Shown: one piece after another, positions 8,451 to 17,478 of the stretch | Layout of the letters: each line of letters opens with the position of its first letter | Numbering within the stretch: position 1 is the first letter of the stretch | Assembly (NCBI RefSeq): GCF_003205195.1 | Contig: NZ_QJRY01000008.1 | Coordinates: 212,191-276,190, forward strand | From: Peteryoungia wuzhouensis | GTDB lineage: Bacteria > Pseudomonadota > Alphaproteobacteria > Rhizobiales > Rhizobiaceae | Direction: 5' to 3' | DNA: 64,000 bases | Notes under the pieces: model-generated | Database searches by the model: none | The model's input: the letters and a program-made list of their open reading frames with translations, nothing else | Told to the model about the DNA's origin: nothing | Made by a program: the position numbers and the translations under genes

Positions 8451-9002
8451 ATGACCTTTTCCTGGACACCCCATCGTTTCGTCGGCGGCGCGCTGGCGCT
8501 TGACGTCGCCAACAGCGTCATCCTTCGGCACGGCGGCGAGGCGCGACGCGATCGTTTCGCGGTGGAGGAACAGTTGCAGGCCTTCCCAGAGGCTGCGGCG
8601 CGCCTGTCGGCTGAGCGGGAGGATTTTGCGGATTTGCAACGCGTTCCTCACGACCGACGGGAGCAGTTCCTCGAATTGCGCGAGGCGATCGATCACTATT
8701 TTCGTGGCCGGGCGCTGGGGAGTGAGGACAGGCTGGCTCTCGCCGACCTGCTGGAACGGATCGCCATGACGCTGAGGATGGCACCCGATGCGCGATGCCT
8801 TGACCAGGCAACGGCCCGCTCCGCCTTGCGGCTGGTCTGCGAACCCGAGCCCGAACGCATGAAAATCTGCGGGAATTGCGGCTGGCTGTTTCTCGATCGC
8901 AGCAAGAACCGCAGTCGTACCTGGTGCGACATGGCGGTCTGCGGCAACCGCGTCAAAGCCAGCCGCCACTACAAACGCAAGAAGACGGAGACGTTGCCAT
9001 GA
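8451..9002 (+). CDS. CGNR zinc-finger (ABATE domain) transcriptional regulator
   Basis: 183 residues. The C-terminus has the CGNR zinc finger: Cys140, Cys143, Cys159 and Cys164 in the order CGNCGWLFLDRSKN then WCDMAVCGNRVKASRHYKRKK; the basic tail suits DNA binding. The N-terminal part matches the ABATE stress-induced domain (FVGGALALDVANSV). Such proteins are putative ligand-responsive regulators of neighbouring transport or catabolic genes. It is divergent from the LivH-like permease with a palindrome between, and its stop overlaps the start of the lipoprotein gene (ATGA). Confidence 0.88.
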   Translation: MTFSWTPHRFVGGALALDVANSVILRHGGEARRDRFAVEEQLQAFPEAAARLSAEREDFADLQRVPHDRREQFLELREAIDHYFRGRALGSEDRLALADLLERIAMTLRMAPDARCLDQATARSALRLVCEPEPERMKICGNCGWLFLDRSKNRSRTWCDMAVCGNRVKASRHYKRKKTETLP

Positions 9003-9541
9003 TGGCACGACGCAAACTGCTGAGCCTCGCAGCCTCAGTTGCCATGTCGATCCTCCCGGCCTGCCAGCGCGAGGACGTGAAGGAGCCCCTGAAAATCAGC
9101 GGAAAGGTCTTCATTTTCAACTACCGCGTGGCGCAGGCAACCTATGTGATCACCCTTGCCCGCAACGGCCCGCTGCCGGACGAGAGTTTTGCCGTGACAA
9201 GGTTCGAAAACCCGGCCGGCGGCGCGCCGATCGAGACGCGCACAAAGATCTTTCCGTTCTGGCAGAAGGTGGCTCTCGAAAGCCCGCCGGTCCATTGCAT
9301 CGTCAAGGGCAAGCCTTACGCGATCTCGATCCAGGTGGTCGACAAGGACGGCCGCCTCCTCCAGGCGATCGACACGACGCTGACCTCGACACTCGATCAG
9401 ACGATCATGCCGGGAAAACCGCTGGTGGTCGGGCCGATCTATACGCCCAATCCGGACGTCTTTCACGCCGATGGCACACGGGATTATGCCCAGGAGAGCG
9501 ACTGTCCGGCGACACCGCCAGGCCAGGCTGTGGTCAATTGA
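8999..9541 (+). CDS. Putative lipoprotein of unknown function
   Basis: 180 residues beginning MMARRKLLSLAASVAMS; the start overlaps the stop of the CGNR gene, so the two are translationally coupled. Basic residues, a hydrophobic stretch and the lipobox LPAC (Cys22) mark a class II signal peptide, so the product should be a lipid-anchored envelope protein. The mature part (KISGKVFIFNYRVAQATYVITL) looks like a beta-sandwich, but I do not recognise a family. Its end overlaps the convergent ricin-domain gene by 8 bases. Confidence 0.7.
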   Translation: MMARRKLLSLAASVAMSILPACQREDVKEPLKISGKVFIFNYRVAQATYVITLARNGPLPDESFAVTRFENPAGGAPIETRTKIFPFWQKVALESPPVHCIVKGKPYAISIQVVDKDGRLLQAIDTTLTSTLDQTIMPGKPLVVGPIYTPNPDVFHADGTRDYAQESDCPATPPGQAVVN

Positions 9542-10028
9542 CGAGCGTCCATAGCTGACCGGAGACGTCTTCGCAGGGCCGCATCTGCGCGTAACGGTCC
9601 AGCATGCCACCATTGACGATATCGAGGCAGTAGCCGTTGCCGAGGAACTGGGTGGTGAAACGCATATGTTCACCCGAAGCGGAGATCTGCCAGAGCTGCC
9701 CGGAATAGTTTCCGCATGGGCGCATCTGAACCATGTAGGCCGGACTGCCGCCATTGACGACATCAAGGCACATCGTGTTGCCCATGGCTTCGTTGCGGAT
9801 GCGCACCCATTGGCCCTCGGACATGACCTGCCAGCGTTGGCCCGTCGATTCCTCGTTTGTGTCGACCATAATGGCCAGGTTCTGGAATGGACCGCCATTG
9901 ACGATCTCCAGCCGCTGCCCCTGCCCGGTGAACACGGTGGCAAGGCCGATCGCATTGGCCAGGGCAATACCGGGTGCCGTTGAAAACGCGAGCGCAACGA
10001 GAAGGCATAAGGCGCGGATGGAGAGCAC
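9534..10028 (-). CDS. Secreted ricin-type beta-trefoil lectin domain protein
   Basis: 164 residues. A signal peptide (residues 1-24, ending ALA) is followed by a single ricin B-type beta-trefoil. The three QxW repeats are visible as Gln64-Arg-Trp, Gln111-Leu-Trp and Gln158-Leu-Trp, exactly 47 residues apart, with cysteine pairs that fit the trefoil disulfides (87/105 and 134/152). The repeats CLDVVNGGS and CLDIVNGGM are near copies. The domain typically binds galactose-like sugars; here no catalytic domain is attached. It may be a secreted or periplasmic lectin, with target unknown. Confidence 0.88.
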   Translation of the reverse strand: MLSIRALCLLVALAFSTAPGIALANAIGLATVFTGQGQRLEIVNGGPFQNLAIMVDTNEESTGQRWQVMSEGQWVRIRNEAMGNTMCLDVVNGGSPAYMVQMRPCGNYSGQLWQISASGEHMRFTTQFLGNGYCLDIVNGGMLDRYAQMRPCEDVSGQLWTLVN

Positions 10029-10128
10029 GGCAAAGAACCTCGGTCATGAGCGATGGAGGCATCACTCTAGCGAGACCGAATGGTCGATGCCTGACCAAAG
10101 TCTGCAGGCATTTGCCTATTGCGGGCAC

Positions 10129-10160
10129 GAAAAAACCGGGACGTTTCCGTCCCGGTTTCA
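10129..10160 (-). terminator. ndk: Rho-independent terminator of ndk
   Basis: Read on the minus strand: a perfect 10-bp stem (AAACCGGGAC at 10133-10142 with GTCCCGGTTT at 10149-10158), a 6-base loop and a run of T residues. It sits about 45 bases after the ndk stop. Confidence 0.85.
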
Positions 10161-10203
10161 TGAATCGCATCAAAGGGCTGAGGCCAAAACCTCAAAGCCT
10201 GAT

Positions 10204-10626
10204 TCAGCCGACGATTTCGGTGTCCGAGAACCAGTACTTGATTTCCTGGGCAGCGGTTTCCGGAGCGTCCGAACCGTGAACCGAGTTCTCGCCGATGGAG
10301 AGAGCGTGGGTCTTGCGGATGGTGCCTTCGTCGGCGTTGGCCGGGTTGGTGGCGCCCATGATTTCGCGGTTCTTCAGGATGGCGTTTTCGCCTTCGAGAA
10401 CCTGAACGACGGTCGGGCCGGAGGTCATGCCTTCAACCAATTCGCCGAAGAAGGGGCGTTCCTTGTGAACGGCGTAGAAGCCTTCGGCTTCGCGCTTGCT
10501 CATCCAGACGCGCTTGGAGGCGACGACGCGCAGGCCTGCGTCTTCCAGCATCTTGGTGATGGCACCCGTGAGGTTGCGCTTGGTTGCGTCCGGCTTGATC
10601 ATCGAGAAGGTGCGTTCAATCGCCAT
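10204..10626 (-). CDS. ndk: Nucleoside diphosphate kinase
   Basis: 140 residues from the ATG read at 10624-10626 ([18 protein letters not shown]). Ndk transfers the gamma phosphate of ATP to NDPs through a phosphohistidine. The active-site motif NSVHGSD with His117 is intact, as are TFSMIKPD and the length usual for the bacterial enzyme. Monocistronic, with its own terminator. Confidence 0.97.
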   Translation of the reverse strand: MAIERTFSMIKPDATKRNLTGAITKMLEDAGLRVVASKRVWMSKREAEGFYAVHKERPFFGELVEGMTSGPTVVQVLEGENAILKNREIMGATNPANADEGTIRKTHALSIGENSVHGSDAPETAAQEIKYWFSDTEIVG

Positions 10627-10741
10627 CTGTCTCATCCTTGTTGGTGTCTGAAGGGAAAGTGGGCGGTATCTACAAGGCCCGAATCACGAAGACAAGAGGG
10701 ATGGACGAATTTCACGCCGACGTCATAATTGTCGGCAGCGA

Positions 10742-11644
10742 ATGGCAGGACGCACAGACGCGCAAGGGGATTTCGCAGTGATCGAGAGAATATCGGGTCG
10801 GATCGCGCGTTTCACGCATGTCGTGCCGGCCATCGGCGCCCATTGCTTCATCATGCAGGCGACCTCCGGCACCTTCCGACGCCTGCGCGCCGACCAGCCG
10901 GGGCTGATCGTCGTGCGGCGGGGGTGCAAGCGTATTTCCTCCAACCGGATCGACTTGGAGGAAGGCCCGGGAGCTGCCATCGTTCTGCCGATGAATGGAG
11001 AATGGACTGTCGTCAACGAGATTGCAGCGGGTGACGATTACCAGGCCGACGCGTTCGTGTTCTCGCCCGAACTCGTTGCGGCTTATGCCGATTCTAACCG
11101 TGCGCCTCTGCGCGAAGCCGCGACCTTTCGGCCGGATGCCGACTTCGAGGGCGCCCTCGAACGGGCTGGCCGCGCATTGACGGAGGCTGACCAGCCCGAC
11201 ACGATCCGACGCCATCTTCTCGGCGAGATCATCGTGCGGCTGGATGCGCTGGGCATGAACCTGCGCCCCGGCGAAGGTGAAAGCCTGCAGGACCGGATCC
11301 GTGCGCTTGTTGGCAGCGATGTCGCGGCGGAATGGACGGCAAACCGCGTGACCTCGGCGCTCGGCGTCAGCGAGGCGACGCTGCGCCGCAAACTCGCATC
11401 ATCAGGCACAAGCCTCACAGATATCCTTGTCGATATCCGCATGACGCGTGCCGTCGGCCTGCTCCAGGCAACCGAGTTGCCGATCAACCAGGTGGCGCTG
11501 GAAGTGGGCTACGAATCGGCCTCCAAATTCGCGGCCCGCTTTCGCGAACGTTTTGGCATGGCGCCCCGCGACATCCGCATTCCGGCAGCGGAGATTGCAC
11601 GAACCGGGGCCGAGCTTGATCGGATCGGAGCCGCAGCCGAATAG
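10742..11644 (+). CDS. AraC family transcriptional regulator
   Basis: 300 residues. The last 100 residues carry the double helix-turn-helix of AraC proteins: VTSALGVSEATLRRKLASSG, then LLQATELPINQVALEVGYESASKFAARFRERFGMAPRDIR. The N-terminal 190 residues resemble a cupin-like sensor but lack a recognisable ligand signature. It lies 43 bases upstream of a YbhB-like periplasmic protein gene on the same strand, which is a plausible target. It is divergent from ndk. Confidence 0.9.
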   Translation: MAGRTDAQGDFAVIERISGRIARFTHVVPAIGAHCFIMQATSGTFRRLRADQPGLIVVRRGCKRISSNRIDLEEGPGAAIVLPMNGEWTVVNEIAAGDDYQADAFVFSPELVAAYADSNRAPLREAATFRPDADFEGALERAGRALTEADQPDTIRRHLLGEIIVRLDALGMNLRPGEGESLQDRIRALVGSDVAAEWTANRVTSALGVSEATLRRKLASSGTSLTDILVDIRMTRAVGLLQATELPINQVALEVGYESASKFAARFRERFGMAPRDIRIPAAEIARTGAELDRIGAAAE

Positions 11645-11687
11645 CGAAGCGGCTAGATTGGGTCTCCAGACATCGAAGGAGCCCATC

Positions 11688-12236
11688 ATGACCAGACCTG
11701 CATTCAAAACCGCCCTTCTGACCCTGACCATTCTCGCCAGCCAGGCGCAGGCGGCCGAGTTCAGCCTGTCCAGTCCCGACATCCGCGATGGCGGGACGCT
11801 TGCCGAGGCACAGGTCGCCAACAGCTTCGGCTGTAGCGGCCAGAACATCTCGCCCGCGCTCCAATGGAGCAACGTGCCGGAGGGAACCAAGAGCTTTGCC
11901 GTCTCGCTCTACGATCCCGATGCCCCGACAGGCTCCGGGTTCTGGCACTGGGTGATGTTCAACATTCCCGCAGATGTCACCGCACTGCCGGCCGGCATTT
12001 CGCCTGAGAGCGGCGCGCCCGGAAGTGCCATCCAGAGCCGCGCCGATGCCGGCTATCCGGGCTTCCTCGGCGCCTGCCCGCCCGAAGGGCAGACCCACAG
12101 CTACGTGTTCACCGTGACAGCGCTCGACACGGACAAACTCGATCTCGATTCGTCAGCCAGCGGGGCGTTGATCGGTTTCATGACCAATGCCCATGCTCTG
12201 GCCAGGGCCTCGATCTCGGTGCGCTACGGCCGCTAG
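11688..12236 (+). CDS. YbhB/YbcL family (PEBP-like) periplasmic protein
   Basis: 182 residues from the ATG at 11688, which has an AAGGAG site. Residues 1-22 form a signal peptide ending AQA. The mature domain shows the PEBP/YbhB signature DPDAPTGSGFWHWVMFNIPA and the later YPGFLGACPPEGQTHSYVFTVTAL, the phosphate/anion pocket of the family. Biochemical function of bacterial members is not settled. It probably forms a unit with the AraC gene upstream. Confidence 0.9.
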   Translation: MTRPAFKTALLTLTILASQAQAAEFSLSSPDIRDGGTLAEAQVANSFGCSGQNISPALQWSNVPEGTKSFAVSLYDPDAPTGSGFWHWVMFNIPADVTALPAGISPESGAPGSAIQSRADAGYPGFLGACPPEGQTHSYVFTVTALDTDKLDLDSSASGALIGFMTNAHALARASISVRYGR

Positions 12237-12250
12237 GGATTCTGTTTTAA

Positions 12251-12934
12251 TCAAGCGACCAGTCGACCGGCACCGTCATGGAGCTCCAGGCAGCGCTCGA
12301 ACCAGCCGAGAACCGGATCGCCATCCGGGAGATGGATGGAGCCGGTGGTGATACGCAGCCATTGCAGCGCGCCGAAAAGGATATAATCGGCAAACAGCGG
12401 CGAGTGGCCACCGATGAAGGGCTGGAAGCCGAGCATATGGCGGAGCGGCTTGAGCTGTGCCGGAAGGGCAGCGATGGCCGCCTCCCGTTCGGCATGCATC
12501 GCCTCCAGCGATTTGCCAAGATACACCTCGCGCGTGGTGCGGAAGTAGTCCTGGTCAACCGGGCCGAGCATCTGGTGGATATCGTAGACGGCAATTCGGG
12601 TAATGGCCGGGTGAACCATCGTTTGCGAATAGCCTTCGACCAGGCGAGCGGCGGCCTTGCCGCCCTCGCCACCGAACAGGCTTGGATGGTCGGGATAGGC
12701 GTCCTCCAGATAGAGCGCGATCTTGAAACTGTCGGAAATCAACTGATCTCCGTCCCGCAGGATCGGGACCGTCTTCGAAAACCCTTGCTCCGCCTTCGGG
12801 ATGTCGGTGAAGGGAAGCGGCCTCTCCTCGAAGGGCAGCCCCTTGTGATGCAGCGCCATCACGATCTTCCAGCAATGCGGGGAAAAGGGGCGGTTGGGAT
12901 CGGTTCCGCAGAGGGAATAAAGCGTCAGGGACAT
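12251..12934 (-). CDS. Glutathione S-transferase family protein, beta-etherase-like
   Basis: 227 residues from the ATG read at 12932-12934 (MSLTLYSLCGTDPNRPFSPHCW). The N-terminal segment TDPNRPFSPHCWKIVMALHHKGL resembles the LigE/LigF-type beta-aryl etherase group of GSTs, where that loop carries the glutathione-activating Ser. KTVPILRDGDQLISDSFKIALYLE gives the conserved cis-Pro and the gamma-Glu contact. The helical C-terminal domain is complete. The group cleaves aryl ethers or reduces related compounds with glutathione, but the substrate here is unknown. It is convergent with the YbhB-like gene 14 bases away. Confidence 0.85.
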   Translation of the reverse strand: MSLTLYSLCGTDPNRPFSPHCWKIVMALHHKGLPFEERPLPFTDIPKAEQGFSKTVPILRDGDQLISDSFKIALYLEDAYPDHPSLFGGEGGKAAARLVEGYSQTMVHPAITRIAVYDIHQMLGPVDQDYFRTTREVYLGKSLEAMHAEREAAIAALPAQLKPLRHMLGFQPFIGGHSPLFADYILFGALQWLRITTGSIHLPDGDPVLGWFERCLELHDGAGRLVA

Positions 12935-13086
12935 GAAGGACCTCGTTTGAATTCGCTTCAGAGGAGACCAATTGAGCCCACGAAGCAAATCAGGAAATTT
13001 CATGGGATCCATCAGCCCCCTTTACACGCGGCGCTGATAACATCACGCAAAAGCGCGAAGTGCGAGACACAGAAGAGGAGCACATC

Positions 13087-13593
13087 ATGGACAACCTCAA
13101 GATGATGGCGGCTTACAACCGATGGGCAAACGCGCTCGTCTATGACGCCGCAGCAGAACTGTCCGACGACGAGTTGCATCGCGATACCGGCGCCTTCTTT
13201 GGATCGATCTTCGGCACGCTCAGCCACCTGCTGACCGCAGATCGTGTCTGGCTGAACCGGTTCACCGGCGAAGGCCCCCGGCCGTCCGCCCTCAACGAGC
13301 ACCCTTGCGCCACCTTTGCCGAGTTGCAGGAGGCCCGCAGAAATGAGGATGAGCGGATCATCACCTATGTGGAAAACCTGACGGCGGAGCAGCTGGACGC
13401 CCAGATCTCCTATTCGCCGCTTTCGGCACAGGGTCTGATCCAGCATCGGCTCTCGCCCGCCCTCGTCCATATGTTCAACCACCAGACCCATCACCGTGGA
13501 CAGGTTCACGCGGGATTGACCGGGATGGGCAAGCCATCCCTTGCCATCGACCTCATCTATTTCCTGCGCTCGCAAGGGCGGGCCTGGATGTGA
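13087..13593 (+). CDS. DinB family protein
   Basis: 168 residues from the ATG at 13087, preceded by GAGGAG; an in-frame start at 13060 lacks such a site. DinB/YfiT-like proteins are four-helix bundles with a three-histidine metal site. The candidates are His47 in GTLSHLLTADRVW and histidines of HMFNHQTHHRGQVH near residues 130-143. Some members are bacillithiol/mycothiol-dependent thiol transferases, but rhizobia use glutathione, so the substrate is open. Confidence 0.88.
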   Translation: MDNLKMMAAYNRWANALVYDAAAELSDDELHRDTGAFFGSIFGTLSHLLTADRVWLNRFTGEGPRPSALNEHPCATFAELQEARRNEDERIITYVENLTAEQLDAQISYSPLSAQGLIQHRLSPALVHMFNHQTHHRGQVHAGLTGMGKPSLAIDLIYFLRSQGRAWM

Positions 13594-13713
13594 CGACGGA
13601 CACGATCGATTAACCGCATTTGTTGCTCCTGCGGGCGCATAAACCTTTTGCCAAAGGTTCTGTCCGACCTTTTCGCCTGAACATCGGAACCAGGACGGGC
13701 AAGAGGGGCTCCC

Positions 13714-14772
13714 ATGCAGGACAACATCACGGGCGGGTCGCATCGTGCAGAGAAGCCGGGCACGGATGCCCTGCAGAAGATCACGGCCGTGATGACGCGG
13801 CATCAGATAGCTCCCCTGCCCCGCAATTTCGAACTGGTCTGTGAAGCACTGAGCGGTGGCCATCCGGATCTTACCCATGAACTCGCCGCACTCGGTGCCC
13901 GCCCCAGCCAGCAAGCGCTCGACCAGCTCGGGCTGAAACACAGGCTGCCCGGCCATTGCGGCGCGACGGCCGAGAGGCTGCAGACGGAGGCGCTGACAGC
14001 GCTTTCTTCGATCAGGGAGAAACTGGCGCTGGGGCTCAGCCAAAAGCGCAGTTTTGCCCGCTCCGTCGAAACGGCAGCAGCCTCGGTCCGCGCGGACGCC
14101 GATGTGGGGATAGACCAACTTCTTGGCGAACTCGATCTTCTGGCCTCCATCGCGCGGGAAATGGTCCAGGCGGAAACGCTGTTGGCGCATGAGGTCACTC
14201 AGGGCTTGCAAACGCTGGAAACGGCCGACCGTGCCATGCAGGCTGCCAAGATTATGACACTGCGCGACCGGTTGACCGGGCTGCCGAACCGGGCGGCCTT
14301 TCTGCAAAAACTGGAGGAGGCCCATGCGAGCACCACCGCCGCGCATACGAGCGCCCTGGTGCTGATCGAGATCTGCGACCTTCCGCACCTGCACCAGCAG
14401 TATGGCGACGAGGCGACGGCCAAACTGATCAAGGGATTGGCGGGCATCTTCCGCAAGGCAATCAAGAAACACGATTATATCGCCCGGATCGAAGCCGACA
14501 CCTTCGCTTTCATCTTCGACGACATCGACGCGAATGAGGCGCATATCATCGCCGAACGGCTCTTCATCACGGCGGAGAACAATCTGATCTTCGCCAGCGA
14601 TTCCGGTCATGAGGTCGGCGGATTGCCGCTGGCGCTCGGCCATGTCATGGGCCAGGAGGCGACCGATGCGCTCCACTGGCTTTCGCTCGCCAAGACCGCC
14701 ACTCAGCTCGCCCGCCTCAATCCGCGCCAGCCGATCATCGGGCACAAGCCGGGGCAACGCCAGGTCGCCTGA
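13714..14772 (+). CDS. Degenerate GGDEF domain protein
   Basis: 352 residues. The N-terminal 175 residues are helical with no recognised sensor domain. A GGDEF domain starts at the typical LRDRLTGLPNRAAFLQKL (183-200), but the active-site loop reads EADTF (260-264) in place of GGDEF/GGEEF, and the later SxGxA and AD-x-ALYxAK-x-GRN segments are replaced by PLALGHVMG and LAKTATQLARL. The catalytic Gly-Gly and metal ligand are lost, so it should not make cyclic-di-GMP. It may bind a nucleotide or act as a scaffold. The frame is intact. Confidence 0.85.
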   Translation: MQDNITGGSHRAEKPGTDALQKITAVMTRHQIAPLPRNFELVCEALSGGHPDLTHELAALGARPSQQALDQLGLKHRLPGHCGATAERLQTEALTALSSIREKLALGLSQKRSFARSVETAAASVRADADVGIDQLLGELDLLASIAREMVQAETLLAHEVTQGLQTLETADRAMQAAKIMTLRDRLTGLPNRAAFLQKLEEAHASTTAAHTSALVLIEICDLPHLHQQYGDEATAKLIKGLAGIFRKAIKKHDYIARIEADTFAFIFDDIDANEAHIIAERLFITAENNLIFASDSGHEVGGLPLALGHVMGQEATDALHWLSLAKTATQLARLNPRQPIIGHKPGQRQVA

Positions 14773-14844
14773 GCCCCTTGCCAAGCCGGAAAACGACCGC
14801 GCGGACAGCTTGCCTTTGACCGGCAGATCAGCCAAAAGCCAGAC

Positions 14845-16737
<1,893 letters not shown>

Positions 16738-16760
16738 TCGGCTCCTTCCTTGTTGTAACC

Positions 16761-16794
16761 CTGAATATACATTATCTTGATGGCGTATATTCAG
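16761..16794. promoter_or_regulatory. Inverted repeat upstream of vapBC, probable autoregulatory operator
   Basis: CTGAATATAC (16761-16770) and GTATATTCAG (16785-16794) are perfect 10-bp inverted repeats 14 bases apart, ending 10 bases before the vapB ATG. VapBC complexes repress their own promoter by binding such repeats, so the assignment is a strong inference from position and symmetry. Confidence 0.65.
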
Positions 16795-16804
16795 AGGTGA
16801 CGCC

Positions 16805-17065
16805 ATGCCGCTTTACGTGCGCGATGAAAAGGTGAACCAGCTCGCCGAGCAGGCGCAGAAGATCCTGAAAGCCCCGACCAAGACGGATGCCATCCGCCAG
16901 GCGCTGGAACGCGTGGTGCAGGAGGACGAACAGCGCCCGCCGCTTGCCGAGCGGCTGGAGAGACTTCGGGCAAAATACAATATGCCAACCTATGAGTCTC
17001 TCGAGCCCTTCGACGAGAAGGCGTTTCTCGACGAAATGTGGGGCGACAACGATGTTCATCGATAG
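16805..17065 (+). CDS. vapB: Type II antitoxin, VapB (Rv0623/PSK-like) family
   Basis: 86 residues. The N-terminal half (MPLYVRDEKVNQLAEQAQ, then TKTDAIRQALERV) is a ribbon-helix-helix-like DNA-binding domain of the Rv0623-type VapB antitoxins. The C-terminal part (RLRAKYNMPTYESLEPFDEKAFLDEMWGD) is the toxin-neutralising tail. Its end overlaps the start of vapC by 14 bases, so production is coupled. It would bind and inhibit VapC and repress the operon through the palindrome just upstream. Confidence 0.88.
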   Translation: MPLYVRDEKVNQLAEQAQKILKAPTKTDAIRQALERVVQEDEQRPPLAERLERLRAKYNMPTYESLEPFDEKAFLDEMWGDNDVHR

Positions 17066-17444
17066 TTCTGCGCTTGTGGAAATTCTCACAGATGCACCGC
17101 AGCGTCAGCAACTTCTCGACCGCATGGCAACCGCTCCAACGCGTTTTTCGACTTCGCCAACCGTCATCTATGAGACAACAGTGGTGATCGCGTCGCGCAC
17201 CAAGAAGACTGTGGAGGATGCGCTCAAACTCGTGGAGGAGTTTCTCGCCGAACTGAACGCCGAGATCCTGCCTGCCACCCGCGACACGGCGCTTGCTGCC
17301 CTTGATGCGTTCTCCCGTTACGGCAAGGGACGCCATCCGGCCCGCCTCAATTTCGGCGACTGTTTTTCCTATGCAGGCGCCAAGGCATCCGGTGCCGTCC
17401 TCCTCTATGTGGGTGAGGATTTCCGTCGCACCGATCTCGCCTGA
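17052..17444 (+). CDS. vapC: PIN-domain toxin ribonuclease, VapC family
   Basis: 130 residues from the ATG at 17052 inside the end of vapB. The four acidic residues of the PIN active site are present: Asp4 (FIDSSAL), Glu41 (VIYETTVV), Asp103 (LNFGDCFSY) and Asp123 (LYVGEDF). VapC toxins are Mg-dependent endoribonucleases that cut tRNA or rRNA at specific sites. Intact and presumably active. The module sits between the ABC-F gene and the oligopeptidase gene and is not part of the core gene order. Confidence 0.92.
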   Translation: MFIDSSALVEILTDAPQRQQLLDRMATAPTRFSTSPTVIYETTVVIASRTKKTVEDALKLVEEFLAELNAEILPATRDTALAALDAFSRYGKGRHPARLNFGDCFSYAGAKASGAVLLYVGEDFRRTDLA

Positions 17445-17478
17445 CATAAACGCACGACAGATACAGAGGAGCAGCGTC

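Noticed and set aside
13642-13659. Small hairpin AACCTTT-TGCC-AAAGGTT before the degenerate GGDEF gene
   Set aside because: Only 7 bp, AT-rich and with no T-run; likely chance.
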